Of a stretch of 33,336 nt of DNA, positions 8,179 through 17,116 are shown piece after piece. Location: positions 1 to 33,336 of the forward strand of contig MFGV01000030.1 of assembly GCA_001778375.1 (NCBI GenBank), read 5' to 3'. The notes beneath the pieces are model-generated. The model worked only from the letters and a program-made list of their open reading frames with translations. It did no database searches and had not been told where the DNA came from. The translations under genes were made by a program, and so were the position numbers. The first letter of the stretch is position 1, and each line of letters starts with the position of its first letter. This DNA comes from Candidatus Firestonebacteria bacterium RIFOXYD2_FULL_39_29 (GTDB lineage Bacteria > Oederibacteriota > D2-FULL-39-29).

Positions 8179-10540
8179 GGGAAAAAAGAAAAAGAAAATA
8201 ACGAGTAATATACGCCGGATAGCGCTAACGGTCCTGGCTGTATTTATTGCTTATATTGTCTTAATGAAAATATCCCTGTTTCTCTTCCCGTTGCCGCTTA
8301 ATAAACTTGAGACTGAATATTCTGCTGTTTATCTTTCGAAGGAGGGTGAGCTTCTCCGTATAGACCTTAATAAGGCGGGAAATTACAGGATAAAGTTAAA
8401 ATACGAGCAAATGCCTGAAACGCTTATAAAAGGCGTTCCTGTCTGCGAGGATAAATGGTTCTACCTGCATCCCGGGTTTAATGTATTTTCTTTATTCCGT
8501 GCAGGATTTGATAACTGGAAGAAGGGACGGATAGTTTCCGGCGGTTCCACAATAACGATGCAGGTTGCGAAGATGATGGAACACTCAGGCAAAAAAAGGA
8601 CTCTGAAGATAAAATTGAAAGAGCTTTTCAGATCCCTGCAGCTGGAAAGCCGGTATTCAAAAAAAGAGATCCTAGAGATGTACATTAACACCATTTCCAT
8701 GGGCGGGAATATTCAAGGGATTGGGGCCGCGTCTTTCCTGTACTATGGTAAACCTGCAGCTTCTCTTAGCGCGGGTCAATGCAGTCTTTTGATAGGTATA
8801 TTAAAAACTCCGGAAAGAACAAGACCGGATAAAGCAAATAATGATGCCAGACAGGTTAGAGACCGTATTCTAAAAAAAATAAGAAAAGGGCTGAAACTTA
8901 AAAAGGAAGAGATAAGCGAAGCAAAGAGCGAGCGTATTCCCTCCGTCAGGATTCAAAACCCGTTTATCGCGGCCTCTGTTGTCAAAAGAACTTCCGGGAC
9001 AGGGGATCCTTATATTAAACATTTATCGGTAGACCTTGTTATCCAAAAGCATTGTGAAAAAATATTGAATCAACTTGTCGGTGGATTAAAGAAAAATGGG
9101 GTTAATAACGGAGCCCTAATTGCGGTGAACAACAGGACGATGCAGGTGTTGGCTTATTCCGGAAGTGTTGATGAAAGTGATCCTGAAAACGGCGGCCAAT
9201 ATAACGCTGCTAACATTAGCCGCTCTCCGGGTTCAGCTCTTAAACCGTTTGTTTATGCCAGAGCTATAGAGAATGGCTTGATAACTCCAAAAAAAGTCAT
9301 CTTTGATATACCAAGGAATTATGACGGGTATGTTCCTGTTAATTTTGCGAAGTCTTTCCAGGGCGTTGTGACAGCCGAAGAAGCTTTGTATAATTCGCTG
9401 AATTTACCGCCTGTTGACCTTGAGTACAGGATGAAAAAGAACGGTCTGGCTGCTTTTTTGAATGAGGCAGGGATCAGCGGAGCGGATATATCAAAAAACA
9501 GTCCCGGTCTTTCTATTGTACTCGGTGCTTTTCCCGTGACTCTTGAACAGATAGTTAAAATGTACTGTTGTCTTGCGAATGGCGGGGAGTTCCGTGAGTT
9601 GTCATTTTTCCTGGAAAGGGAGAACTCTGCCGGCGGTAAACGGATCATAAGCAAAGAAGCCAGCTACATTGTCAGTGAAATGCTTTCGGAATCAACCCGT
9701 CCTTATCTGCCTAACTCCTGGGAGTTCACTCAGAAGAAAAATAAAGTTGCTTTTAAGACAGGGACTTCTTTTGGCCCGCGTGATGCGTGGTGTATCGGGT
9801 ACACTCCTGAGTTTACGGTGGGGGTTTGGCTTGGCAATCTGGATTCTAAGCCGTCTTTTGCCCTGGAGGGTTCAAAAACTGCGGCTCCGGCAGTGGTAGA
9901 AGTAATTGATTACCTTTCCGGTTCAAGTGATTCCTGGTTCAGTATCCCTCAAGATGTAAGAACAAGAGAAGTATGTGTGGTTAGCGGCGATAAGCCGGGT
10001 CCTTTCTGTGATCACACACGAAACGATCTTTATATTCCCGGAGTATCTTCAAATGTCGAGTGTACTGTACATAAAAGAATATATGTTGATAAGAAAACCG
10101 GAGAGGAAGTCTGCCGTTCCTGTTGTAAGGATCTGTCCAAATGCTCAAGCAGAATAGTAGAGGTCTGGCCTCCTGATCTCACGGATCATTTTCTGAAAAA
10201 AGGGAGACGCTTGGATCTTATACCGCAGCACTCTAAGAGCTGCAACTCTCCCGGGAGATACGGTAAGCTCAGCATTAAAAACCCCGGTAAAAACGCCATT
10301 TACATGCTGCGTAATAATTCAGAGATTAAAGAAGGCATAGCTCTAAAAGCAAATACAAATGTGGAAAGTGAAGAGGTATACTGGTTCCTGGACGATGTTC
10401 TGGTTTCGCATGTTGCTTCCAATGAACAGGTATTCATCAAGCCCCAGCCGGGCAAGCATGCAATCAAAGCAATGACAATCAGCGGACTTTCTGACAGTGT
10501 ATCCATTTATGTCGGACAGGAAAGTGATCCCGTCCGGTGA
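8111..10540 (+). CDS. pbpC: Penicillin-binding protein 1C (bifunctional glycosyltransferase/transpeptidase)
   Basis: Class A PBP that polymerises and cross-links peptidoglycan, anchored by a TM at about residues 36-59. The ATG at 8111 is chosen because GGAGG at 8100-8104 lies 6 nt upstream; the frame is also open to a TTG at 8096. This places the start 68 bases inside the macroglobulin gene in another frame, so translation is probably coupled. The glycosyltransferase domain shows CEDKWFYLHPG (Glu113) and GGSTITMQVAKM. The transpeptidase shows SALK (Ser375, Lys378), SLN in YNSLNLP, and KTGTS (Lys549). The C-terminal region carries a Cys-rich segment (CDHTRNDLY, CRSCCKDLSKC) and the BiPBP_C Ig-like domain typical of PBP1C. 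The macroglobulin-pbpC pairing is well established in diderms. About 809 residues is normal for the family. Confidence 0.95.
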   Translation: MTRRSKRVTSLKKNSLLHPQQSKGKKKKKITSNIRRIALTVLAVFIAYIVLMKISLFLFPLPLNKLETEYSAVYLSKEGELLRIDLNKAGNYRIKLKYEQMPETLIKGVPVCEDKWFYLHPGFNVFSLFRAGFDNWKKGRIVSGGSTITMQVAKMMEHSGKKRTLKIKLKELFRSLQLESRYSKKEILEMYINTISMGGNIQGIGAASFLYYGKPAASLSAGQCSLLIGILKTPERTRPDKANNDARQVRDRILKKIRKGLKLKKEEISEAKSERIPSVRIQNPFIAASVVKRTSGTGDPYIKHLSVDLVIQKHCEKILNQLVGGLKKNGVNNGALIAVNNRTMQVLAYSGSVDESDPENGGQYNAANISRSPGSALKPFVYARAIENGLITPKKVIFDIPRNYDGYVPVNFAKSFQGVVTAEEALYNSLNLPPVDLEYRMKKNGLAAFLNEAGISGADISKNSPGLSIVLGAFPVTLEQIVKMYCCLANGGEFRELSFFLERENSAGGKRIISKEASYIVSEMLSESTRPYLPNSWEFTQKKNKVAFKTGTSFGPRDAWCIGYTPEFTVGVWLGNLDSKPSFALEGSKTAAPAVVEVIDYLSGSSDSWFSIPQDVRTREVCVVSGDKPGPFCDHTRNDLYIPGVSSNVECTVHKRIYVDKKTGEEVCRSCCKDLSKCSSRIVEVWPPDLTDHFLKKGRRLDLIPQHSKSCNSPGRYGKLSIKNPGKNAIYMLRNNSEIKEGIALKANTNVESEEVYWFLDDVLVSHVASNEQVFIKPQPGKHAIKAMTISGLSDSVSIYVGQESDPVR

Positions 10541-10693
10541 GTATGAGGGTGTTTGAACAATGCCGAGAAAGAATAGGAAAAAGAGGAAAGATGGTGGGAG
10601 ATATTCAATACTTCTATTATGTGTTTCTTTGATGAGGTCTCATAGTATTTACAAAGGCGGATATTAAAAGTAACCAGTACAGGAGTGGGAGGG

Positions 10694-12781
10694 TTAGCGG
10701 GCAACTTCTGAAGTTACCTCCTTCTTAATTTCCGTGGTTTCAAACCCGTCATGCTTATTGCATTTTGTCGTAGGTTCCGTCCCTGCAATAAAAACCTCAT
10801 CTAACCATTTTTTACATTTAGTAGTCCAAAGGAGTCCTGTGTCAGGATCTATTCGTACGGTGACAATATTTGGCGGTTTTACAAAGGGTTCAGGAGGTGT
10901 TTCCTTGTAGACTTCTTTCATAAAAGCCGCCCACATAGGTACCGGGGTGTTTGAACTGCTGATCCATTTGCCGAGAGATCTTCTGTCATCAAAACCGACC
11001 CAGCCTCCGGCAACCAGGTCAGAGGTATAACCAATAAACCAGACATCGGATTGATTGTCGGTAGTTCCTGTTTTTCCTGCGCAGCTAAAAGTAACGCCGT
11101 CTGCTCTTATTCTTGTTGCGGTGCCTTCATTGACAACACTTTCCATCATTGAAGTTAGTACATAAGCGCTTTCAGGTCTTAGTACATCCTGGACATGCGG
11201 CTGGTTTTCTTCAAGTACTTTACCCATGCTGTCTTTTACCGTAAGAATTGAAATAGGGTCAACCTTTACCCCGAAGTTTGGAAAGGTGGAATAGGCCGAA
11301 ACAAGTTCCATTAGTGTGACTTCAGAAGTACCAAAAGCGAGCGAAAGATTTTTATGAATCTTACTTTTAATTCCCATTTTATTGGCGTATGCCGCGACAG
11401 AGGAAGCTCCTACTTTCATAAGAAGTTTAAGGGTTACAACATTGCGGGATAAAGTAAGCGCTTTTCTTAAGGTCGTCGGGCCAAAAAACTTTTTTTCGTA
11501 ATTTTCCGGCTTCCAGACTTGCCCTTCATTCCCGTCGCTTAAAGGCATGGGAGCATCTACTATTATGTCTGCCGCGGTAAAACCATTGTCTATTGCGGCG
11601 GTATATATAAAAGGTTTAAATGATGAACCGGGCTGTCTTTTTGATTGCGTGGCTCTGTTGAATTGTGATTCTGAGAAATCTCTGCCGCCTATCAAAGCTT
11701 TGATATACCCGGTTTTTGGATCAATGACAATGAAGGAGGCTTGAATCGGAATATTTTTGCGGAACTCGGCTTCATTAATACTTTCTACCGGTATACCGTT
11801 CTCAAGCGCTATCTTTTTTTCGGCTTCTGCAAGCGTCGCAGCTACTGCTCTTTGCGCCAGATCCTGCAGCTTCATATCCAGAGAGGTGTATACCGACAGA
11901 CCTCCCTTATAAATTACGTTTGCTCCGTATGTTTCTTCAAGTTGTTGTCTGACATGTTCAATAAAATAAGGCGCATTTTTTTGTTCGATCTTATGCACCA
12001 CTATTGGTTCATACTTGGCTGTGTCGGCTTCCAGCTTGGTTATAATTTTTTTCTTTAGCAGCCGGTCCAGTATACGGTTACGCCTTTGCTCCGCCTTTTT
12101 TATATTGTTGTATGGAGAATATTTATTAGGTGCTCTTGGTAATCCTGCAAGAAGAGCGCACTCCGGCAAACTCAATTCTTCTACATGTTTTCCAAAATAA
12201 GTTCTCGCAGCTATTTCAACACCATAGGCTCCTGACCCCATATTAACCTGGTTTAAGTACATTTCCAGAATCTCATCTTTTGTGTACCGGTATTCTATTT
12301 TAAAAGAAAGCATTACTTCTCTGATTTTTCTTGAAAAAGTTCTGTCTTGTGTAAGAAAAAGGTTCTTGGCCAGTTGCTGGGTTATAGTACTGCCGCCTTG
12401 TTCTACTCTGCCGTGTGTAAGATTTACCAGAAACGCTCTAAGAATAGAAAGAGGAGAAATACCAAGGTGTGAATAAAAGCCGTCATCTTCTATTACAAGT
12501 ATTGTTTTCTTAAGTTTATCCGGTATTTTTGAAAGAGGAACAAGCGTTCTTTGTTCTACGAAAAGCTGAGCGATGAGTTCGCCGTTTTGATCATAAATCT
12601 TACTTGCAAGAGAAGGTCTGTAATTTTCTAATTCTGAAAGCGGAGGCAGGTCATAGTAAAAGGCTATCATAAGGCCAAAAAACCAACCCAAAAATATTGT
12701 CATGATTACGGCAAAAATCTGTCTAAACTTCTTGGTTTTTGAATATTCCAATATTTTTGTAAGTCTTGCTTTATAATCCAT
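10694..12781 (-). CDS. mrcA: Penicillin-binding protein 1A-type bifunctional peptidoglycan synthase
   Basis: A 695-residue class A PBP in the inner membrane, convergent with pbpC. One TM at about residues 22-42. The glycosyltransferase domain has IEDDGFYSHLG (catalytic Glu98; the usual Arg of EDxRF is Gly here), GGSTITQQLAKN (129-140) and RKIREV. The transpeptidase has the nucleophile in SSFK (386-389), SRN (445-447) and KTGTTD (570-575). The family (PF00912 plus PF00905) is certain; 1A versus another class A subgroup is judged from the QQLAKN and RQPGSSFKP style. No Shine-Dalgarno precedes the ATG. A TTTACA-17-TAAAAT promoter on the same strand ends only 9 bases before it, so the mRNA may be leaderless or nearly so. 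No terminator hairpin was found in the 153 bases shared with pbpC. Confidence 0.94.
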   Translation of the reverse strand: MDYKARLTKILEYSKTKKFRQIFAVIMTIFLGWFFGLMIAFYYDLPPLSELENYRPSLASKIYDQNGELIAQLFVEQRTLVPLSKIPDKLKKTILVIEDDGFYSHLGISPLSILRAFLVNLTHGRVEQGGSTITQQLAKNLFLTQDRTFSRKIREVMLSFKIEYRYTKDEILEMYLNQVNMGSGAYGVEIAARTYFGKHVEELSLPECALLAGLPRAPNKYSPYNNIKKAEQRRNRILDRLLKKKIITKLEADTAKYEPIVVHKIEQKNAPYFIEHVRQQLEETYGANVIYKGGLSVYTSLDMKLQDLAQRAVAATLAEAEKKIALENGIPVESINEAEFRKNIPIQASFIVIDPKTGYIKALIGGRDFSESQFNRATQSKRQPGSSFKPFIYTAAIDNGFTAADIIVDAPMPLSDGNEGQVWKPENYEKKFFGPTTLRKALTLSRNVVTLKLLMKVGASSVAAYANKMGIKSKIHKNLSLAFGTSEVTLMELVSAYSTFPNFGVKVDPISILTVKDSMGKVLEENQPHVQDVLRPESAYVLTSMMESVVNEGTATRIRADGVTFSCAGKTGTTDNQSDVWFIGYTSDLVAGGWVGFDDRRSLGKWISSSNTPVPMWAAFMKEVYKETPPEPFVKPPNIVTVRIDPDTGLLWTTKCKKWLDEVFIAGTEPTTKCNKHDGFETTEIKKEVTSEVAR

Positions 12782-12789
12782 ATTTCTGT

Positions 12790-12818
12790 ATTTTACGTTA
12801 AAATGCGTGTTTTGTAAA
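12790..12818 (-). promoter_or_regulatory. Sigma70-type promoter for the PBP1A gene
   Basis: On the minus strand, TTTACA (12818-12813) and TAAAAT (12795-12790) are separated by 17 bases. The expected start point, about 7 bases past the -10, falls at about 12783, two or three bases before the ATG at 12781. The hexamers are seen directly; activity and start point are inferred. Confidence 0.6.
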
Positions 12819-12847
12819 CATGTAAATGTGCATATAAAACAATATGT

Positions 12848-12868
12848 TTGTTCATGGCTTGTTCATGG
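12848..12868. repeat. Tandem 10-bp direct repeat with 11-bp period upstream of the rpsU promoter
   Basis: The word TTGTTCATGG occurs at 12848-12857 and again at 12859-12868, one helical turn apart. It ends 4 bases before the -35 box of the rpsU operon promoter. Position and spacing fit a binding site for a regulator that docks next to RNA polymerase, but no regulator is identified. It also lies upstream of the divergent PBP1A promoter. Confidence 0.6.
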
Positions 12869-12872
12869 GCTA

Positions 12873-12901
12873 TTGACAAAATCGGTAATGTTTGATAGAA
12901 T
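12873..12901 (+). promoter_or_regulatory. Strong sigma70-type promoter of the rpsU-rpoD operon
   Basis: A perfect TTGACA at 12873-12878 is followed after 17 bases by TAGAAT at 12896-12901. The predicted start is at about 12908, leaving a leader of roughly 140 nt before rpsU. This is the best promoter match in the window and fits an operon for translation, replication and transcription genes. Confidence 0.8.
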
Positions 12902-12905
12902 GCTC

Positions 12906-12926
12906 ATGTCCACTTGACGTGGACAT
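12906..12926 (+). promoter_or_regulatory. Perfect 8-bp stem-loop at the predicted transcription start of the rpsU operon
   Basis: ATGTCCAC (12906-12913) pairs perfectly with GTGGACAT (12919-12926) across a 5-nt loop, and T residues follow to 12930. It coincides with the predicted +1. As DNA it is a palindromic operator candidate; as RNA it would be a 5'-terminal hairpin that could protect or regulate the message. A second possible pairing in the leader is ATTTGTT (12932-12938) with AACAAAT (12974-12980). Which role applies cannot be told from sequence. Confidence 0.6.
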
Positions 12927-13046
12927 TTTTCATTTGTTTTCTCTCTGTCAAAAGTGTATTTAAGCATATTTGGAACAAATACAGGCTTACTAATTGTCTA
13001 ATAAAAAAAAAGAACAAAAATCTAATTAAAGAAAGGGTGATCTCAA

Positions 13047-13241
13047 GTGGTCGAAGTAATTGTGAAATCCGATGAGTCTTTTGAATCGGCACTGAAAAGG
13101 TTTAAAAGGAAATGCCAGATGGAAGGCATCCTTACCGAAATCAGAAAAAGAGAATTTTATGAAAAGCCGAGCGAAAGAAGGAAAAAGAAAGAAGAAGCTG
13201 CTGCTAGAAAGTTAAGAAAAAGACTCGAGAAGATGGATTAA
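13047..13241 (+). CDS. rpsU: 30S ribosomal protein S21
   Basis: A 64-residue basic protein of the small ribosomal subunit that helps initiation near the 16S 3' end. The GTG at 13047 follows AAAGGGTGA (13032-13040). Family hallmarks are the opening [20 protein letters not shown] and the block [21 protein letters not shown], ending in a Lys/Arg-rich helix. It is the first gene of the operon rpsU-yqeY-mpg-nif3-dnaG-rpoD, as in the classical macromolecular-synthesis operon. yqeY follows 9 bases later. Confidence 0.95.
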   Translation: MVEVIVKSDESFESALKRFKRKCQMEGILTEIRKREFYEKPSERRKKKEEAAARKLRKRLEKMD

Positions 13242-13250
13242 GGAGTTGGA

Positions 13251-13694
13251 ATGGGCTTGAAAGAAAAGCTTGATGAAGATCTTAAGCTGGCAATGAAGGC
13301 CAAAGATGAGCTTAAGCTTTCCACCGTGAGGTTACTAAAGAATGCAATTAGCAACGCTGAGATTGCAAAGAAAAAAACTTTAACGGATGATGATATTATT
13401 ACTGTCATTCAGTCTTCAATCAAACAGCGTAAGGATTCTATAGAACAGTACACACAGGGTGGAAGAAGTGAGCTTGCGGTACAGGAAGAAACTGAAATGA
13501 AAATACTGCAGGCTTATCTTCCGGAGCAGCTGAGTGAAGAGGAAGTCAGAAAATTTGTATTGGATGTTATTAAAGAGACCGGTGCAGCTTCTGTCAAGGA
13601 AATGGGGAAGGTTATGGGAAAGTTAATGCCCCTGGTTAAAGGCAAAGCAGATAGCTCTCTGGTAAGTTTGATAGTGAAAGAGCACCTTAAATAG
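13251..13694 (+). CDS. yqeY: GatB/YqeY-domain protein
   Basis: A 147-residue all-helical protein related to the tail domain of the GatB subunit of Asp/Glu-tRNA amidotransferase. Characteristic blocks are LKEKLDEDLKLAMKAKD at the start, STVRLLKNAISNAEI near 24-38, and the helical bundle LQAYLPEQLSEEEV with GKVMGKLMPLVKGKADSS near the end. YqeY homologues commonly lie between rpsU and dnaG, as here; their function is not established beyond a presumed tRNA-binding role. AAGGAG lies just before the ATG at 13251. mpg begins 3 bases after the stop. Confidence 0.93.
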   Translation: MGLKEKLDEDLKLAMKAKDELKLSTVRLLKNAISNAEIAKKKTLTDDDIITVIQSSIKQRKDSIEQYTQGGRSELAVQEETEMKILQAYLPEQLSEEEVRKFVLDVIKETGAASVKEMGKVMGKLMPLVKGKADSSLVSLIVKEHLK

Positions 13695-13697
13695 TCA

Positions 13698-14240
13698 ATG
13701 AAGGTATTGGGTGAAAAGTTTTTTAACAGACCTACTCGCACTGTGGCTAAAGAGCTTCTTGGTAAAGTGTTTGTCAGGAATTTTTACGGCAAAACATTTA
13801 TGGGCCGCGTTGTTGAGACAGAAGCCTATCTTGGTACGAAAGATCCGGCCAGCCATGCATATAAAGGACAAACAAAAAGAAATAGTGTTATGTTCGGTAA
13901 ACCCGGGGTTGCTTACGTTTATCTTTGTTATGGCTTCCATTTTATGATGAATGTTGTAACTGAAAAAGATGGTGTTGCGGGAGCGGTGTTACTTCGAGGG
14001 GTTGAACCTCTTAGCGGGCTTAAGGGTAAGGTAACAAACGGACCGGGAAAACTTGCCGGTGCTTTTAAGCTGGGGAAGAAAGAGAACTGTCTGCCTCTTC
14101 TTCTGAAAAGCGGGATATATTTTGCAGATGATGGTTACAAGGATTTTAAAATAATCAGAACCGTAAGGATTGGGATAAAACAGGGGCAGAATTTGCCCCT
14201 TCGGTATTATATAGAAGGGAATAAACACGTATCTAAGTGA
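13698..14240 (+). CDS. mpg: 3-methyladenine DNA glycosylase, AAG/MPG family
   Basis: A 180-residue base-excision repair enzyme that removes alkylated purines from DNA. The family is clear from GRVVETEAYLGTKDPASH (36-53), which holds the catalytic Glu region, then RNSVMFGKPGVAYVYLCYG (72-90), MMNVVTE, and the C-terminal NGPGKLAGAF block. The length is slightly short for bacterial members (about 190-200). The start ATG follows the yqeY stop by 3 bases, with AAATAG as the junction and no strong Shine-Dalgarno, so translation may be coupled. Its presence inside an rpsU-dnaG-rpoD operon links alkylation repair with replication genes. The last codon region runs directly into a heptad-word array that starts at the stop codon. 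Confidence 0.93.
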   Translation: MKVLGEKFFNRPTRTVAKELLGKVFVRNFYGKTFMGRVVETEAYLGTKDPASHAYKGQTKRNSVMFGKPGVAYVYLCYGFHFMMNVVTEKDGVAGAVLLRGVEPLSGLKGKVTNGPGKLAGAFKLGKKENCLPLLLKSGIYFADDGYKDFKIIRTVRIGIKQGQNLPLRYYIEGNKHVSK

Positions 14241-14337
14241 CAAGGACAAAGAACAAAGTACGAAGTGCAATTTATCGAAGTTCATATAAACAACACCAAA
14301 TATTGTCATTTGTCATTAGTATTTTGTAATTTCTTTC
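14237..14337. repeat. Inverted pair of 7-nt-period word arrays between mpg and nif3
   Basis: Left arm 14237-14271: five consecutive heptads of the form GNACAAA or similar, for example GGACAAA at 14244 and GTACGAA at 14258. Right arm 14303-14337: heptads in the opposite sense, TTGTCAT at 14303 and again at 14310, then TAGTATT and TTGTAAT. The spacer between arms is about 31 bases. The left arm begins inside the mpg stop codon; the right arm ends 3 bases before the nif3 Shine-Dalgarno. It lies inside an operon, so it would be transcribed. Confidence 0.6.
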
Positions 14338-14353
14338 GTTGGGAGGGTTTTAC

Positions 14354-15316
14354 ATGAAGTTGGGTGATTTCTATAAAGCAGTGGTAGAAAAAGGCATCGA
14401 GTCGGACCCGAGAGGTAAAGATATAGTAAGAGAAGAGCTTAAAAAAACAGCTGAGGTGTTTAAGGCACTAAAACCTGAAGAAAAAAAGAGTTTTGACGAA
14501 GATAAGCTTTTTAATCCCTATGCTGATACCAGAGTGCTGAATGGTTCGTTAAATTCGGAAATAAAAACAGTTATGGTCGGAGTAGATATTGACTCCGGAG
14601 ATCTTGCGATAGCGGACAGACTTTCGGAAAAGGGTAAAAAGATAGATTTGGTGATGGCTCATCATCCTTCAGGGAAAGCATATGCTAACTTTTATGAAGT
14701 CATGGGTATGCAGAGTGAGCTTTTTCATCAGGCGGGTATTCCTATAAATGTGGCTGAAAATACTATGGGTCCGAGAATGAAAGATGTAGAACGCAGGGTA
14801 ATGCCGTCAAATCACACAAAAACGGTTGATGCCGCAAAGCTTCTTGGTCTAAATATGATGTGCGCGCATACTGTAGCGGATAATCATGTGGCAAGTTATC
14901 TTACCGCGATTTTTGCAAAGAAAAAACCTGAGACACTTAAAGACATTCTTGGAATTCTGAATGAAATTGAGGAGTATAAGATCTCTGCTTCAAATAATGC
15001 CGGGCCAAAAATATTTACAGGCAGTGAAAGCTCTAAATGCGGAAAAATATACGTAGATATGACCGGCGGGACTGAAGGTCCTAAAGAAATCTATGAAGCG
15101 GCCTCAAAAGCGGGTTTTGGTACGTTTGTGGGTATGCATTATTCTGAAGATCACAGGAAAGAGATAAAAAAGAATTTTATGAATATTGTCGTTGCGGGGC
15201 ATATCAGCAGTGATAACCTCGGGTTAAACTTGCTCTTGGATGCGGTAATGAAGCAACGGGGTAAATTGGAAATACTTGAATGCTCGGGTTATCGCAGAGT
15301 AAGCAGATCTAAGTAA
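14354..15316 (+). CDS. NIF3-like (DUF34) putative metal-dependent protein
   Basis: A 320-residue protein of the NIF3/DUF34 superfamily, dinuclear-metal proteins of uncertain biochemical role (GTP cyclohydrolase-like and other activities have been proposed). The ATG at 14354 is chosen because GGGAGGG (14341-14347) is 6 nt upstream; an in-frame TTG at 14339 would include the ribosome-binding site. Possible metal ligands are the AHHPSGKAYA segment near residue 96 and a C-terminal GHISSDNLG block near 285, plus HTVADNHVAS near 172. It has an N-terminal extension of about 60 charged residues (LKKTAEVFKALKPEEKK). It is followed 9 bases later by dnaG, an association seen for NIF3-like genes in several phyla. 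Confidence 0.8.
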   Translation: MKLGDFYKAVVEKGIESDPRGKDIVREELKKTAEVFKALKPEEKKSFDEDKLFNPYADTRVLNGSLNSEIKTVMVGVDIDSGDLAIADRLSEKGKKIDLVMAHHPSGKAYANFYEVMGMQSELFHQAGIPINVAENTMGPRMKDVERRVMPSNHTKTVDAAKLLGLNMMCAHTVADNHVASYLTAIFAKKKPETLKDILGILNEIEEYKISASNNAGPKIFTGSESSKCGKIYVDMTGGTEGPKEIYEAASKAGFGTFVGMHYSEDHRKEIKKNFMNIVVAGHISSDNLGLNLLLDAVMKQRGKLEILECSGYRRVSRSK

Positions 15317-15325
15317 CAGGAAATC

Positions 15326-17116
15326 ATGGGCTTAATACCGCAGGATAAGATTTTACATATTAAGGAAGCCTTTGACATTGTGGACGTAATAAGCGAGCAT
15401 GTTCACTTGAAAAAGTCCGGGCAGAATTTTAAAGGTTTATGTCCTTTTCACAACGAAAAGACGTCTTCTTTTGTGGTCAGTCCGGTTAAACAGATTTATC
15501 ACTGTTTCGGCTGCGGAGAAGGCGGTAATGTACTGCATTTTATATCAAAGATAGAGAATATCAGTTTCATTGAGGCTGTGAAATATTTGGCCGAAAAGAA
15601 GGGGATCACCCTGGATACCGGTGACACGGCAAAAAAAGATGAATACGAAGAGCTTTTCAAGGTTAACGAACTTGCGGTAAAGTACTTTAGACAGAAACTG
15701 AAAGAAAGTAAAACAGCTCAGGATTATTTAAGTAAAAGGAATTTGAACCCGGAGACTCTGGAAAAGTTTGCAATAGGTTTTGTGCCGGAGGAATGGGATG
15801 GTCTTTTAAATTTTGGAAGAAAAAATAATATAAGTCCTGAACTTCTTGAAAAAGCCGGGCTTATCATTAAAAGGGATAAAAAGGACGGACATTATGACCG
15901 TTTTCGTAACAGAATAATATTCCCGATAGTCAGCAGTTTTGGCAGGTACGTAGCTTTTGGTGCAAGGGTCTTGGATAATTCGCTCCCTAAGTATATTAAT
16001 TCTCCTGAGACCCAGGTATACAGTAAAGGTAAGAATCTTTACGGTTGGAATATTGCCAAAACCAATATTCCCGAAGAATTAGGAGTTGTAATTGTCGAAG
16101 GTTATCTGGACTGTATAACCTGTCATCAATACGGGATAACTAATACGGTCGCAACGCTCGGGACTTCTTTAACGAAAGCTCAAGCGCTGCTTCTAAAAAG
16201 GTACACCGATAAAGTTGTAATTGCTTATGATCTTGATGCTGCGGGTATAAATGCTTCTTTACGCGGTATTGCGGTACTTGTGGAAGCGGGCTTGGATGTA
16301 AAAGTTGTGGTATTTTCCGGAAGCAAGGATCCTGATGAGTATTTGAACAAGGAAGGTAAAGTAGCTTTTGTCGAAAAACTGAGATCAGCAAAGAGTATTG
16401 TGGATTTCTGGCTTGACATTGTAAAACCGGAAAACTTGGCCGATCTGAAAGGTAAGTTGAAACTTTTCAGTCAGATGCTCCCGGTAGTGGCTGCGGTTTC
16501 GGATGATGTAAAAAGGGAAGAATATAGAAAAATAATCTCGGCAAGGATGAACCTGCCGGAAAGGCTTATTAGAGAACAGATCGAAAGTTATTATGAAAAA
16601 CTCTATAATGTAACGGTAGATAAAAAGAAAGAAACGGCTAAGAAACCTGGCGTGACCGGAAGAGATGCGAAGGACCTGAGAACTGAAAGAATGGAGAAGC
16701 AGTTGTTGGTTCTCTCCCTCTCTGATATAGAGACTGCAAAGAGAGTCAAGTCATTTGTTTTTCCTTCGGATTTTGATGATGAAGCGGTAAAAAAGATATT
16801 CGAACTTATATTCGGGTATTGTGAAAAAGAGAACGGGTTTGATTATTCGGCGATGGCCGATGAGCTTGAAGGCGAGGCCAGGAAACTGTTTACGGAAGTC
16901 AACCTTGATAAAGTGGAATATTCCGAAGAAAGCAGGATAAAAGCGGAGAAGGATCTCATAAAAGCGGTAAAGAACAGCCGGCTTGAAAAGAGGCTTAAAG
17001 AAATTGATGTTGAGATCAAAAAAGGTAATGTAGATAAGGAACTTTATAACGAATATATGAGCATACAACGGCATTTTAAGGGTTCTAAAACAGAAAAGCA
17101 GCAGGGGGTAAAGTGA
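15326..17116 (+). CDS. dnaG: DNA primase
   Basis: A 596-residue primase that makes RNA primers at the replication fork. In order: the CHC2-type zinc domain with CPFH (39-42) and CFGC (60-63); the RNA-polymerase core with AFGARVL and [10 protein letters not shown]; the TOPRIM domain with IVEGYLD (Glu258), the acidic AYDLDAAG and DPDEYL; then a helicase-interacting C-terminal region rich in charged helices. The length is normal for the family. AGGA precedes the ATG at 15326. The TGA stop overlaps the GTG start of rpoD by four bases, so the two are probably translationally coupled. Confidence 0.96.
   Translation: MGLIPQDKILHIKEAFDIVDVISEHVHLKKSGQNFKGLCPFHNEKTSSFVVSPVKQIYHCFGCGEGGNVLHFISKIENISFIEAVKYLAEKKGITLDTGDTAKKDEYEELFKVNELAVKYFRQKLKESKTAQDYLSKRNLNPETLEKFAIGFVPEEWDGLLNFGRKNNISPELLEKAGLIIKRDKKDGHYDRFRNRIIFPIVSSFGRYVAFGARVLDNSLPKYINSPETQVYSKGKNLYGWNIAKTNIPEELGVVIVEGYLDCITCHQYGITNTVATLGTSLTKAQALLLKRYTDKVVIAYDLDAAGINASLRGIAVLVEAGLDVKVVVFSGSKDPDEYLNKEGKVAFVEKLRSAKSIVDFWLDIVKPENLADLKGKLKLFSQMLPVVAAVSDDVKREEYRKIISARMNLPERLIREQIESYYEKLYNVTVDKKKETAKKPGVTGRDAKDLRTERMEKQLLVLSLSDIETAKRVKSFVFPSDFDDEAVKKIFELIFGYCEKENGFDYSAMADELEGEARKLFTEVNLDKVEYSEESRIKAEKDLIKAVKNSRLEKRLKEIDVEIKKGNVDKELYNEYMSIQRHFKGSKTEKQQGVK

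Noticed and set aside
10541-10693. Regulatory structure between pbpC and PBP1A
   Set aside because: Only a 5-bp dyad near 10632-10643 was seen, too small to support a bidirectional terminator.
12906-12930. Ordinary rho-independent terminator before rpsU
   Set aside because: The stem lies on the predicted transcription start of a consensus promoter and no gene on the plus strand precedes it, so there is nothing obvious for it to terminate.
13695-13940. Minus-strand reading frames opposite mpg and other genes
   Set aside because: They are shadows of clearly conserved genes, lack ribosome-binding sites and show no recognisable motifs.
14339-14353. TTG start for the NIF3-like gene
   Set aside because: The extra codons are the GGGAGGG ribosome-binding site of ATG 14354.
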